A DNA stretch of 64,000 nt from an uncultured Parafilimonas sp. (GCA_903882935.1 CAIRZB010000072.1:1-64000), one strand, 5' to 3'; positions 18,125-28,813 are shown, counted from the stretch's first letter. The notes: generated by a model not told the origin, from the letters alone. Program-made: numbers and translations.

Positions 18125-20716
18125 ATGAAATATATTGGTGAACATTTATTGCCCGGGCAGCTCGGGCATTTTGCCGCAGTATTATCCTTGGTTGCATCAC
18201 TGGTTGCAACAATCGCCTTCTTCAAGTCAAACAAATCCAACATCACGGCTGAAAAGTTAAGCTGGCTGCGGCTGGCAAGGGCTGCTTTTATTACCGAAAC
18301 GGTAGCTGTTATAACCATTATTGCCTGTGTATACTACATATTGGCCAACCACTTGTTTGAATACAATTATGCTTGGGAACACAGCGACAAAACGCTACAA
18401 GCTAAATACATATTCGCCTGCCTTTGGGAAGGCCAAGGCAGCTTTTTATTGTGGATTTTTTGGCATTGCATACTCGGCATTGTTTTGATGGCCACTGCCA
18501 AAAAATGGGAAGCCGGCGTATTAACTGTAATAAGTTTTGTACAGTTCTGTTTAGCCACCATGCTGATAGGCATCTACTTTTTTGGCGTAAAAGTGGGTAT
18601 GGACCCTTTTATTTTGGTACGCACGGAAGGATTGCTGGACAATGCCCCGATATTTACCGATATGGTTACAGGCAAGTTGCGTGCGGATTACCTGACCGTT
18701 TTAACCGATGGCAGTGGCTTGAATGCGCTTTTGCAGAACTATTGGATGGTGATACACCCGCCGGTATTGTTCCTTGGTTTTGCCTCTACCTTAATACCTT
18801 TTGCATTTGCCTACGCCGGGTTACAGAATAACGACCACAGCTGGACGAAAGCGGCCATACCCTGGGCTTGTTTTTCGGGGGCGGCACTTGGCACAGGTGT
18901 TATGATGGGTGCCGCTTGGGCATACGAAAGCCTGAGTTTTGGCGGGTATTGGGCCTGGGACCCCGTGGAAAACGCATCGCTGGTGCCTTGGCTGGTAATG
19001 GTAGCCGGGCTACATACAAACCTTATTTACAAGTCAACTGGATATGCGTTAAAAAGCACGTACATATTTTATGTGCTGTCATTCATCCTAATACTATATT
19101 CTACTTTCCTTACACGCAGCGGCATTTTAGGCGAAACTTCGGTGCATGCGTTTACCGAGCAGGACATGAACTTGCAGCTGTACCTGTTGGTGAATGTTTG
19201 TTTTTGGCTGGTGCCTTTCCTCGCGGCCAGTGACGTTAAAACAAAACTACAGTACGCGGCCATATTTGTGGTTACCAATGTGCTGTCGTTTTACTTCCCA
19301 TTCTTTACCTTAATTTCTTGTGCAGCAGCATTCGTGTACCTGTTGGTGGTAATGAACAAAAAAGCCGTTCCATCCATCCAAAAGGAAGAAAGTACCTACA
19401 GCAGGGAGTTTTGGATGTTTATCGGCTCATTGGTATTGTTTTTGGCCAGCTTTATCATCATTGCCAAAACATCAGTGCCGGTGTACAATAAGTTGTTCGG
19501 CACCAAAATAGCCCCGCCTGAGGATGTGCCTTTTTCGTACAACCAAATACAGGTTTTCATCGCCATTATACTCGGCATACTAACGGCAGTAACGCAATAC
19601 TTTAAGTATAAAGACACGCCCAAGGATTATTTTGGTAAAAAAATATGGCTGCCCACCGTTATAGCAGTGGTAATAAGTTTGGCTATCAGCCTTTCTGGCT
19701 CTATGAATTACCAGCAACATGGCACGGGCTTTATGGTGGCCATACATTTGGCACTGTTTGCGGCCATTTATGGCGTGGTAGCCAACGTAGGGTATGTTTG
19801 GATTGGCATGAAGGGCAAACTGAAAATGGCCGGTGCCTCTGTGGCACATGCGGGCTTTGCATTGCTGTTGGTAGGTATTTTAATATCCTCCGCCAAAAAG
19901 GAAGTGCTAAGCTGGAATACTACCGGGATTACCGTTTTTGAGCGTACGAAGGACCAGGACCCGGCAGAAAACATTACCCTGTTTAAGGGTATAAAAACCG
20001 ACATGGGTAAATACGACGTTACCTACACCCGTGATACTACTAACAACGAGGACAGGAAAAAGTACTTTGAGCTAAAGTTTGAGGCCAAAGACGGCAAGGA
20101 CAATTTTACCCTGTACCCGGATATTATGAAAATTAATAAGGGCAGGCAGGAGCCATCTGCGAACCCTGACAAAAAACATTATTGGAACAAAGACATATTT
20201 GCATATGCAACCACTTGGAGCGAAGGTACACCAACGGACACCACTTCGTTCAAACCTATGCAGCTGAAAGAAGGCGACACGGTTTTTTATTCAAGCGGGT
20301 TGCTAGTGCTTAACAAGGTAGAGGTAAACGCACCAGAGTTTCAAACAAAGGTATTACCGGGCGAAACCTCTATGGCATTGAATATCTCTGTAATATCAAA
20401 GGAAGGCGGCCGTTACCAGGCCCGGCCGGGCATTGTTATCAACCAAGCGCTTGGCACTATCAGGAATATACCCGACACTGTGATGGCGCAAAGCCTTGTG
20501 TTACAGTTTAACAAAGTGGCGGATGAGAAAAAGCGTTTGTTGGAGATAGGAGTAAAGGAAAATAAAAACATGAACCCGCTTATGACCTTAAAGGTGTACC
20601 AATTTCCATTTATATCACTTGTTTGGATAGCCGTGGTAATAATGGTGGCAGGCTTCATCATGAGTATTGTGCAAAGGCTACCCCCCTCCCCTAAAGGGGG
20701 GCTCAAAGCTTCTTAA
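18125..20716 (+). CDS. ccmF: Cytochrome c assembly protein CcmF/CcsA family
   Basis: This is the membrane heme lyase that transfers heme from CcmE to apocytochrome c. The 863-residue protein has many transmembrane helices and the tryptophan-rich heme-handling motif (FGGYWAWDPVENASLVPW, W276/W278/D279) flanked by conserved histidines (VIHPPVLF, H211; GLHTN, H297). A large soluble domain follows (about residues 600-825), then a final helix. The last 13 residues (RLPPSPKGGLKAS) are encoded by a CCCC/GGGG repeat that begins at 20681, so the native C-terminus has probably been replaced. ccmE lies directly upstream; other ccm genes are not in the window. Confidence 0.93.
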   Translation: MKYIGEHLLPGQLGHFAAVLSLVASLVATIAFFKSNKSNITAEKLSWLRLARAAFITETVAVITIIACVYYILANHLFEYNYAWEHSDKTLQAKYIFACLWEGQGSFLLWIFWHCILGIVLMATAKKWEAGVLTVISFVQFCLATMLIGIYFFGVKVGMDPFILVRTEGLLDNAPIFTDMVTGKLRADYLTVLTDGSGLNALLQNYWMVIHPPVLFLGFASTLIPFAFAYAGLQNNDHSWTKAAIPWACFSGAALGTGVMMGAAWAYESLSFGGYWAWDPVENASLVPWLVMVAGLHTNLIYKSTGYALKSTYIFYVLSFILILYSTFLTRSGILGETSVHAFTEQDMNLQLYLLVNVCFWLVPFLAASDVKTKLQYAAIFVVTNVLSFYFPFFTLISCAAAFVYLLVVMNKKAVPSIQKEESTYSREFWMFIGSLVLFLASFIIIAKTSVPVYNKLFGTKIAPPEDVPFSYNQIQVFIAIILGILTAVTQYFKYKDTPKDYFGKKIWLPTVIAVVISLAISLSGSMNYQQHGTGFMVAIHLALFAAIYGVVANVGYVWIGMKGKLKMAGASVAHAGFALLLVGILISSAKKEVLSWNTTGITVFERTKDQDPAENITLFKGIKTDMGKYDVTYTRDTTNNEDRKKYFELKFEAKDGKDNFTLYPDIMKINKGRQEPSANPDKKHYWNKDIFAYATTWSEGTPTDTTSFKPMQLKEGDTVFYSSGLLVLNKVEVNAPEFQTKVLPGETSMALNISVISKEGGRYQARPGIVINQALGTIRNIPDTVMAQSLVLQFNKVADEKKRLLEIGVKENKNMNPLMTLKVYQFPFISLVWIAVVIMVAGFIMSIVQRLPPSPKGGLKAS

Positions 20717-20833
20717 TAATATTTCAACAGGATTAATTTGTACAGTACAGGTGGAGAATATATGTGCTGTTATATTGCTTAACCTGTTACAATAAAACAT
20801 AACCTGCTAAAAGCCTCCTGTAGGGGATGGGCG
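20681..20833. repeat. Diverged copy of the CCCCTAAAGGGG inverted-repeat element
   Basis: The left arm (20681-20701) is six Cs, then TCCCCTAAA, then six Gs. The right arm (20813-20833) reads GCCTCCTGTAGGGGATGGGC and resembles its complement. The layout matches the perfect 97-bp element at 48398-48494, with a longer centre. The left arm lies inside ccmF and encodes part of its C-terminal tail. Confidence 0.5.
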
Positions 20834-20937
20834 CGAACGGGGCTTCTTATGTCCATCTTTAACATTTGCTTAAGGTTACTTACCCGGTAATATTGCATTA
20901 ATAGAAGCCCATTTTTTACTTTTACAGACTTGTTGCG

Positions 20938-21555
20938 TTGTGTAAGAAACACATGATACCGTTGTTGGTTTTAGTTGCATTGGCTGCCTGTATAAAAGCC
21001 AGTGCACAAAATGTTAGCGGCCCTTATGATACCATTAGGGTTAGTGCTTGTATTGAGGCCAACGGAGACACCATCCCCTGCTCCTATCTGCCGCCTTTGT
21101 ACCTATACACAAGGCTTACAGGCAAATGGAAGAAATACTATGCCGACTGGACAAGGCTGCGTAACGCTGTGTATGTTACATACCCCTTTGCCGTTTCAGC
21201 AGGCCGCATTATGAATAACATAAATGCACAATTACAAGGTGTTACCGATAAAAAAAAGCGCAAAACCATCATACATTCCCGCGAGAAGGACCTAAAAAGG
21301 GAGTTTGGTGACAAAATAACCCAGTTGTCTATTTACCAAGGCAAAGTGTTGATGAAGCTGATATACCGCGAAACCGGCAGCAATTGTTACGAAATTATTG
21401 AGGAATACAAGGGTAGTTTTAATGCCGCATTTTGGCAAACGGTGGCATTGGTGTTCGGCAGCAACCTGCGCCAGGATTATAACCCCGACGGTGACGATGC
21501 CGCCATGGAAAAAATTGTGTTGGATGTTGAGCGTATGTACGGTGTGCGCCGCTAG
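20938..21555 (+). CDS. DUF4294 domain exported protein
   Basis: DUF4294 is a Bacteroidota-specific exported family of unknown function. The product shows the family body: DTIPCSYLPPLYLYTRLTG, WTRLRNAVYVTYPFA, KDLKREFGDKITQLSIYQGK and GSNLRQDYNPDGDDAAMEKI. The start is uncertain. An ATG at 20953 gives a signal sequence with no positive charge, whereas the TTG at 20938 adds CKKH and makes a proper n-region, so I use the TTG (205 residues). LVALAAC could also act as a lipobox. It is monocistronic, with bshB1 203 bp downstream. Confidence 0.8.
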   Translation: MCKKHMIPLLVLVALAACIKASAQNVSGPYDTIRVSACIEANGDTIPCSYLPPLYLYTRLTGKWKKYYADWTRLRNAVYVTYPFAVSAGRIMNNINAQLQGVTDKKKRKTIIHSREKDLKREFGDKITQLSIYQGKVLMKLIYRETGSNCYEIIEEYKGSFNAAFWQTVALVFGSNLRQDYNPDGDDAAMEKIVLDVERMYGVRR

Positions 21556-21758
21556 GTACATCGCCATGACCTTTGAGTTTTTGCGGGGGGCATAATCGTA
21601 TAAAAATGTACCAGTTACATCAATTAAACCCGAAGTTGTTAGCAATAACTTTAAGCGTTTTTTATAAAATATTAATCTTTCCCGTCGCCCTCTTAACATT
21701 TACAATCACTTTTTTAGGTTAACTTCGCTGCGATTTTTTGCATATTTACTCAATCGCT

Positions 21759-22487
21759 ATGAAGGCAGATATTCTTGCATTTGGTGTACACCCGGATGAT
21801 GTGGAGTTGGGGTGTTCGGGAACTATAATAGCCAGTGTTTCGCAAGGTAAAAAAGTGGCCGTGGTTGACCTTACAAAAGGTGAGCTTGGCACCAGGGGAA
21901 CCGCCGAAACGAGAAGGCAGGAAGCGGCCGCCGCAGCCGAGGTGATGGGCGTTTTTGCGCGGGAAAACCTTGGCATGGCAGATGGTTTTTTTAAGCATGA
22001 CGAGGAAAACACGTTAAAAGTAATCACTACCATAAGGAAATACCGACCCGAGATTGTGTTATGCAATGCGCCAGAGGACCGGCACCCAGACCATGGCAGA
22101 AGTTCGAAATTAGTTTCTGAGGCAGCATTTTTATCGGGTTTAAGGAGAATAGAAACGATTTTGGAAGGCGAGGTTCAACAAGAGTGGAGACCCAAATATG
22201 TTTTCCACTATATACAAGACAGGTATTTGAAGCCAGATTTTGTGTTTGACATATCCGACAGTTTTCAGCAAAAAATGAAATCGGTGCTATGTTACGGCAC
22301 CCAGTTTAACACCACCGACACAAGCGAACCCGAAACATACATTTCCAACCCGGATTTTTTGGATGTAGTTCGATCGCGGGCCTTAATGTTTGGCAAACGG
22401 TTAGGTGTGCAATACGCAGAAGGGTATATAACCACAAAAATGGTTGGAGTTAAAAGTTTTGACGCTTTTATACAACAAACCACCTAA
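21759..22487 (+). CDS. bshB1: Bacillithiol biosynthesis deacetylase BshB1
   Basis: BshB1 removes the acetyl group from GlcNAc-malate in the synthesis of bacillithiol, the low-molecular-weight thiol used by Firmicutes and many Bacteroidota. The 242-residue LmbE-fold protein starts MKADILAFGVHPDDVELGCS with the zinc ligands HPDD, followed by VVDLTKGELGTRGTAETRRQ, NAPEDRHPDHGRSS and the C-terminal RALMFGKRLGVQYAEG that is typical of this subgroup. The ATG at 21759 is chosen because an upstream start would add seven residues before the family N-terminus. bshA and bshC are not in the window. Confidence 0.92.
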   Translation: MKADILAFGVHPDDVELGCSGTIIASVSQGKKVAVVDLTKGELGTRGTAETRRQEAAAAAEVMGVFARENLGMADGFFKHDEENTLKVITTIRKYRPEIVLCNAPEDRHPDHGRSSKLVSEAAFLSGLRRIETILEGEVQQEWRPKYVFHYIQDRYLKPDFVFDISDSFQQKMKSVLCYGTQFNTTDTSEPETYISNPDFLDVVRSRALMFGKRLGVQYAEGYITTKMVGVKSFDAFIQQTT

Positions 22488-22521
22488 CCAACATGTTGTT
22501 TACTAAATAAAACACCAAGGT

Positions 22522-22539
22522 TGCCAATAAATGTTGGCA
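22522..22539. promoter_or_regulatory. Short inverted repeat upstream of the desaturase
   Basis: TGCCAA-TAAATG-TTGGCA lies 46 bp before the desaturase start codon. The spacing would suit a repressor site for membrane-lipid control, but nothing else supports this. Confidence 0.3.
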
Positions 22540-22584
22540 TATTTAGATACTACATAAAATTATTTAAAGAACAGAACACAGAAC

Positions 22585-23655
22585 ATGCAGACTCCAAAGT
22601 TTACACACGGTAAAACGTCTTTCAGCGAAGACATGAAGGCAAGGATTCAGGAATACTTCCAAAGCACAGGTAAGGCGAAAACAGGTAATTTTCAATTATG
22701 GGGCAAGGCATTGATTCTGTTGGTGTCGTGGGTGGTTGTTTACACGCATATTGTGTTTTTTACCCCTTCGAACGTAGTACAGGCCATTGTAGAATGTGTG
22801 TTGTTGGGCGGGTTAACGGCATCCATTGGGTTTAATGTTATGCACGACGGTGGGCATGGCAGTTTTAGCAAATACCCGGCTATAAACAAGGCCGCTGCGG
22901 TTACGCTTGGCTTTTTAGGCGGCAGCCATTTTATGTGGAATGTAAAACATAACATAATACACCATGCGTATACTAACATAGACGGCATAGACGATGACAT
23001 TGACGCAAAGCCTTTTTTGCGTATGGCCCCCACCCAAAAAAACCACCCCTTGTACAAATACCAGCACATTTATTTTTGGTTTTTTTATTGCTGGTTACAT
23101 GCTTTTTGGATCTTCTTTTCCGATTTTAAGAAATACTTCTCCAAAAAAGTAGGTGATGTGGAAATTAAGAAAATGAAGTTTATGGACCATTTTTGGTTTT
23201 GGACCTATAAGGTGGTTAGCTATTCCATGTTCTTGGTAATACCAATGATTAGGGTGGGTGTCTGGCCCGCTACAATCGGCTTTTTCACAATGACGTTTGT
23301 GGCTGGCTTTATCATCAGCATCATATTCCAGCTGGCACACACGGTAGAGGATACCCATTTCCCAATGCCGGATGTTTCCACAGCTAAAATGGAAGATGAG
23401 TGGACGATACACCAAATTAAAACAACCGCCAATTTCGCCACAAAAAACCCTGTTATTTGCTGGTTAGTGGGTGGCTTGAACTTTCAGATTGAACACCACT
23501 TATTCCCTAAAATATCGCATGTGCATTACCCTGCCATAAGCAGGATAATCAGGCAGGTTTGTGCCGAATATGGTGTGGTATATGTTGAATATCCCCGTTT
23601 GCACCAAGCGGTAGCCTCCCACGTAATGTTTTTAAAACGCATGGGCAGGGCCTAA
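22585..23655 (+). CDS. Membrane fatty acid desaturase (acyl-lipid/acyl-CoA type)
   Basis: A di-iron membrane desaturase that introduces a double bond into acyl chains, adjusting membrane fluidity. The 356-residue protein has the three histidine boxes: HDGGH (87-91), HNIIHH (122-127) and QIEHHLFP in the C-terminal third, with four to six hydrophobic segments between them. This spacing matches the linoleoyl-CoA/front-end-like family common in Bacteroidota. There is no cytochrome b5 domain, so electrons must come from a separate ferredoxin or reductase. It ends at a long hairpin. Confidence 0.92.
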   Translation: MQTPKFTHGKTSFSEDMKARIQEYFQSTGKAKTGNFQLWGKALILLVSWVVVYTHIVFFTPSNVVQAIVECVLLGGLTASIGFNVMHDGGHGSFSKYPAINKAAAVTLGFLGGSHFMWNVKHNIIHHAYTNIDGIDDDIDAKPFLRMAPTQKNHPLYKYQHIYFWFFYCWLHAFWIFFSDFKKYFSKKVGDVEIKKMKFMDHFWFWTYKVVSYSMFLVIPMIRVGVWPATIGFFTMTFVAGFIISIIFQLAHTVEDTHFPMPDVSTAKMEDEWTIHQIKTTANFATKNPVICWLVGGLNFQIEHHLFPKISHVHYPAISRIIRQVCAEYGVVYVEYPRLHQAVASHVMFLKRMGRA

Positions 23656-23721
23656 CAGTAGGCGGTTACAAGTAGCCTAGTTGCTAAGTGTATACAAACC
23701 GCGGTTAAAGGTTTTGATATG

Positions 23722-23762
23722 AAACGAAGAGGCGGCCAAAAAAAATGGCCGCCTCTTCGTTT
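23722..23762. terminator. Strong hairpin after the desaturase gene
   Basis: A 17-bp perfect stem (AAACGAAGAGGCGGCCA / TGGCCGCCTCTTCGTTT) with a seven-base A loop lies 66 bp after the stop codon. The T-tail is short. It may also serve the minus-strand gene beginning at 24430, which ends at 23867. Confidence 0.7.
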
Positions 23763-23866
23763 TGTAATATATGGCAGGTTTATGCCCCAGACACATAATA
23801 TGTTTTCGCTTTATCGTGGTAGTGATTTTGCCCGGCCCTGCGCAGTGTTGCCAAGCGAAATAGGGC

Positions 23867-24430
23867 TTATCGCGAGGCTCGTAAGAGGTCTATTTCATTT
23901 TGTAAATGAAGCAATGTTGCTTGGATGGAAAGCAATAGCTCAGATTCATTTTTTTCACCCCGGGGTTCGCCACTTGCTTCCCCTTGAATTTCGTCAACAT
24001 TCTCTTGTATCTCGTCTACATTTTCCTGAATTTCATCCACATTTTCCTGTATCTCGTCAACGTCTTTTTGTATCTCCTCTATGTCTTCACCAATTTCTTC
24101 TATGTCCTCCCCTAATTCTTCAATATCCTCGCCAATTTCCTCAAGGTCTTCGCCCAGTTCCTCAATGTCCTCTTGAATAATGTCAATTTTTTGGTTGTGC
24201 ATGTTAATAGACATCTGTATAAATATGGAGAGATATATTGCCTCCAACGAAACAACGGTGGTCAACACCAGCAACATCCTATCAAAACTTACTGCCCCCA
24301 GCACCGGCATAAGAAAAGAGATTACGAAAAACAAGGTGTGTAGCGTTACCGAGGTGGTAGAACCTATCCAACGGGAAAGATTAGATGCCCCTTTCTCCAT
24401 GATGGCCCTTTGTTTGTCTGAGATACCCAT
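23867..24430 (-). CDS. DUF1003-like membrane protein with heptad-repeat coiled coil
   Basis: The 187-residue protein has two hydrophobic helices (about 30-48 and 52-75). The second, with VVSLEAIYLSIFIQMS, resembles the DUF1003 signature. Residues 89-151 are nine near-perfect heptads (IEELGED, LEEIGED, IEEIQKD, VDEIQEN x3, VDEIQGE), a strongly acidic coiled coil. A short helical tail (SELLLSIQATLLHLQNEI) follows. The likely topology is two helices in the inner membrane with a cytoplasmic rod that oligomerises. The function is unknown. The heptads are encoded by 21-bp tandem repeats. Confidence 0.75.
   Translation of the reverse strand: MGISDKQRAIMEKGASNLSRWIGSTTSVTLHTLFFVISFLMPVLGAVSFDRMLLVLTTVVSLEAIYLSIFIQMSINMHNQKIDIIQEDIEELGEDLEEIGEDIEELGEDIEEIGEDIEEIQKDVDEIQENVDEIQENVDEIQENVDEIQGEASGEPRGEKNESELLLSIQATLLHLQNEIDLLRASR
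23978..24166 (-). repeat. Nine 21-bp tandem repeats coding heptads
   Basis: The DNA under residues 89-151 of the DUF1003-like protein repeats every 21 bp in two sub-blocks (the E-L/I-G-E-D type and the D-E-I-Q-E-N type). Such tandem repeats change copy number by slippage without breaking the frame. Confidence 0.75.
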
Positions 24431-25075
24431 GGCTGTAGTTTAAAATTCGGTTGAAATAAAAAATTACTACTTTATCGCGTTGGTCAAAAAAAGCAAGGGC
24501 GGCTTAACAAAAAAGTCGGTGTTTTTTCAATCCCCGTTGCCATTTACGAATGCCGCGCAAAGTAACATCATTTATTGAGATCTCTCCCACCTGAATATAA
24601 ATGCAAGCGAAATGCTTTGGCTTATCCCCTACCGGGGCGGTACAAAAAAACTGGTCTGCCTTTCAGTTGCTTTCATCACGTGCAATCTACATTACAACAG
24701 ATCGCGCTTGCCCCATCAGGGCTACCTATTGTAATGCCTAAGCCACAGGCAAACTACAATTTGTGTCCCCCCCTTTCATCGTTACATTAATATCTACTAG
24801 TCTGTTTTTATCTATATTTGGTGGAATGACTATCCGAAATTTGGTTTAAGCGTAAAAAAATTCCCGTTTACTTAATTTTTGGAGACACAAATCCGGGCGA
24901 ACGCCCCCGGTTGTGTGCCCACAACCGTCTGATGGGCTTGACCATACAGCCTTGGTTTTTTCAAAAAAAATCTGCTAAACCAAATTGCGGATTGTCGTTT
25001 TTGGTAGAACCTATAAAATTAAAAATTAGTACCGCAAAAAGCAGCCATTATAAAAACCTCAAAATAAATTACGCC
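24431..25075. other. Intergenic region with an unexplained C/T-rich block
   Basis: There is no supported gene in this 645-bp gap. The part from about 24540 to 24800 differs from the A/T-rich flanks: it is balanced in composition, has small inverted words (CCCCTACCGGGG, CCTGTGGCTTAGG on the minus strand) and a run of seven Cs. It may be an untranslated RNA, a decayed gene or a repeat. A 71-codon open frame at 24575-24790 has no family resemblance. Confidence 0.4.
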
Positions 25076-26215
25076 ATGGCCAATCTCCCGCGTCAAAAAA
25101 AAATGAAAATTTCCAACACATTTGCCAACGGCCTAAAACAATTTACAGCCAGTTGCTTTTTTTTGTGTTTACTGGTTGGCCTTACGGTGGTTGGTAATGC
25201 CCAGCCATTACCAAAGGTTACCTTGCTTGCACTGTCAAAAGCCAACCATACACTGGCAATTATTGACCCGGTTACATTAAAAATTATTGCCCGTGTACCA
25301 GTTGGGGAAGACCCGCACGAAGTAATTGCCTCTGCCGACGGCACCAAGGCCTACGTTACCAACTATGGTGGTGGCAGCCTGCACCAGCTGAACGTTATTG
25401 ACTTGGTGGCAAAAAAAGCACTGCCATCCATTGACACGAGGCCATTGATGGGGCCGCACGGCATTACGTTTGCCGCAGGTAAAGTTTGGTTTAGTGCAGA
25501 AGGCACAAAAACCGTAGGCCGTTTTAACCCCGCCACCGGCAAGGTGGACTGGTGCATGGGCACAGGGCAGGACAGGACGCACATGGTTTACGTAACCAAT
25601 GATGGTAAAAGAGTATATACCACAAACGTGTCATCCGCAACGGTGAGTATCTTGATTGACACGCTGATACAATTCGGCGGATTCCCATCACTAGGTGGTA
25701 ATCCCCGGCCCGGTGGCATCCCGACGCAAGGCGGCAACCCTTCTCTACGGCCAGGGGCACGCGAGGACTGGCGGCAAACGGTCATTCCGGTGGCTAAGGG
25801 CTCTGAGGGTTTTGACGTATCGCCAGACGGTCGGGAATTATGGACTGCAGGCTCCGAAGACGGCACTGTTACCGTAGTTGATATTACCGCCAAACAGGTG
25901 GCCGCCAGCATTAACGCCCAAGCAGTTGGCGCCAACCGCCTTAAGTTTACCCCAAACGGACAAATGGTGCTGGTTACCAGCCTACGCACGGGCGACTTGT
26001 TTGTGTACAACGCGGCCACAAGGCAGTTGGTAAAAAAAATAAGCACGGGCCATGGGGCTGCGGGCATATTGGTTGACTTAGATGGCAGCCGTGCCTTTAT
26101 TGGTTGCTCAGCCGATAACTATGTTGCCGTTATTGACCTAAATAAATTGGAGATTACCGGGCACATGGATGTTGGGGGTGAGCCCGACGGGCTGGCCTGG
26201 GCAGTTAGGCCATAG
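25076..26215 (+). CDS. YncE/YVTN-type beta-propeller protein, exported
   Basis: A periplasmic seven-bladed propeller-like protein (380 residues from the ATG at 25076; the ATG at 25103 is also possible). The signal peptide ends TVVGNAQ. Blade motifs repeat: LAIIDPVTLKIIARVPVGED, VTVVDITAKQVAASINAQ and VAVIDLNKLEITGHMDVGGE. One loop is expanded with GGNP/GGIP units (about residues 198-220) before TVIPVAKGSEGFDVSPDGRE. Relatives in soil bacteria carry a similar glycine/proline loop. Functions proposed for the family include surface adhesion or metal-responsive roles; the role here is unknown. Confidence 0.82.
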   Translation: MANLPRQKKMKISNTFANGLKQFTASCFFLCLLVGLTVVGNAQPLPKVTLLALSKANHTLAIIDPVTLKIIARVPVGEDPHEVIASADGTKAYVTNYGGGSLHQLNVIDLVAKKALPSIDTRPLMGPHGITFAAGKVWFSAEGTKTVGRFNPATGKVDWCMGTGQDRTHMVYVTNDGKRVYTTNVSSATVSILIDTLIQFGGFPSLGGNPRPGGIPTQGGNPSLRPGAREDWRQTVIPVAKGSEGFDVSPDGRELWTAGSEDGTVTVVDITAKQVAASINAQAVGANRLKFTPNGQMVLVTSLRTGDLFVYNAATRQLVKKISTGHGAAGILVDLDGSRAFIGCSADNYVAVIDLNKLEITGHMDVGGEPDGLAWAVRP

Positions 26216-26258
26216 CTTTTAAAATGCAGCGTCCATTACCGGTTATTTTGTACGAAAA

Positions 26259-26302
26259 ATGCCTGAATGCTTGCACAAAACTTTTTGGCGGCATTCAGGC
26301 AT
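26259..26302. terminator. Inverted repeat after the propeller gene
   Basis: ATGCCTGAATGC pairs perfectly with GCATTCAGGCAT across a 20-base loop, 43 bp after the stop codon, between convergent genes. There is no long T-run. Confidence 0.5.
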
Positions 26303-26412
26303 ACAAATTTTGAGGGTATGAACTTCTTGAATATGGGGTAAACTATAAACCCGGTTCCTTGATCAACTAAATAACAAACGCCCAATAATTATTTGGCCGA
26401 ACCAACCTGGGA

Positions 26413-26847
26413 CTATTTGAAGCTGATTAATTCAACATCAAATATCAGCGTGCTGTTGGGTTTAATTTGGGCACTAACACTCCTATCGCCATAACCAAGG
26501 TGCGGCGGTATAAAAAAACGCCATTTGCTGCCCGTTGGCATAAGTTGCAAGCCCTCTGTCCAACCCTTTATTACCATGTTAAGGGGGAAAGTGGCAGGTT
26601 GGCCACGTTTAACCGAGCTGTCGAACACGGTCCCGTCAATTAAAGTTCCATGGTAGTGACAGGTAACATTGTGAAAATTTTTAGGCGATGGCCCGGTGCC
26701 TGTTTGCAATATTTCATACTGCAAGCCACTCGGTAGCGTGGTAACTTCAGGCCTTTTGCTGTTTTCTGTTAAAAAAGCTTCCCCTGCTTTTAGGTTTTCT
26801 TCTGCTTGTTGTGATTTCATAAAGGCTAATTTTTCGGCAACGCTCAT
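26413..26847 (-). CDS. FKBP-type peptidyl-prolyl cis-trans isomerase
   Basis: This enzyme speeds proline cis-trans isomerisation during protein folding. The 144-residue protein has a short N-terminal helical region (EKLAFMKSQQAEENLKAGEA) typical of FKBP22/Mip-type dimerisation arms, then one FKBP domain: LPSGLQYEILQTGTGPSP, VTCHYHGTLIDGTVFDSS, MVIKGWTEGLQLMPTGSKWR and IPPHLGYGDR. There is no signal peptide, so unlike many Bacteroidota FKBPs it should be cytoplasmic. It is monocistronic and convergent with the propeller gene. Confidence 0.93.
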   Translation of the reverse strand: MSVAEKLAFMKSQQAEENLKAGEAFLTENSKRPEVTTLPSGLQYEILQTGTGPSPKNFHNVTCHYHGTLIDGTVFDSSVKRGQPATFPLNMVIKGWTEGLQLMPTGSKWRFFIPPHLGYGDRSVSAQIKPNSTLIFDVELISFK

Positions 26848-27162
26848 AAATATTTTATCGTTTGTGCGAAAGTAACGGCATTATCGTTATTAACTAATTT
26901 TAACAGATTAAAATTTGCCAGCCTGTTTCAATTCAACACTGCATCAAAAAAGTGATGATGCCAATATAAAATATCGCGGCTAGCTTAAGCCGCAAAATAT
27001 AGGTTCGATATTTTTTTCGGGGAGGCGCATAGTAGTTAGGCCCCCAAAAAATTAAGGGTGGTCGCCCTCGTATTGTGCTGTAAAAGGCAAATTCTGTTTA
27101 ACACAAGGTTAAGAATACCGTCTGTAAGCATTACTTTTGCCGCGATTTAAAACAATATTTAA
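26848..27162. other. Intergenic region between FKBP and ABC-F genes
   Basis: A 315-bp divergent spacer with no open frame of interest. It should hold both promoters, but no clear TTTG/TAnnTTTG pair was placed. I see nothing else in it. Confidence 0.4.
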
Positions 27163-28788
<1,626 letters not shown>

Positions 28789-28813
28789 CTATAAAGCCAT
28801 TTGTTATTTGCAG

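Noticed and set aside
23978-24166. Tandem 21-bp repeats considered as a CRISPR array
   Set aside because: The repeats are contiguous, in frame and coding for heptads; no spacers.
24575-24790. 71-codon plus-strand open frame
   Set aside because: No signal peptide or domain, and the composition looks like non-coding sequence; recorded only as part of an unexplained block.
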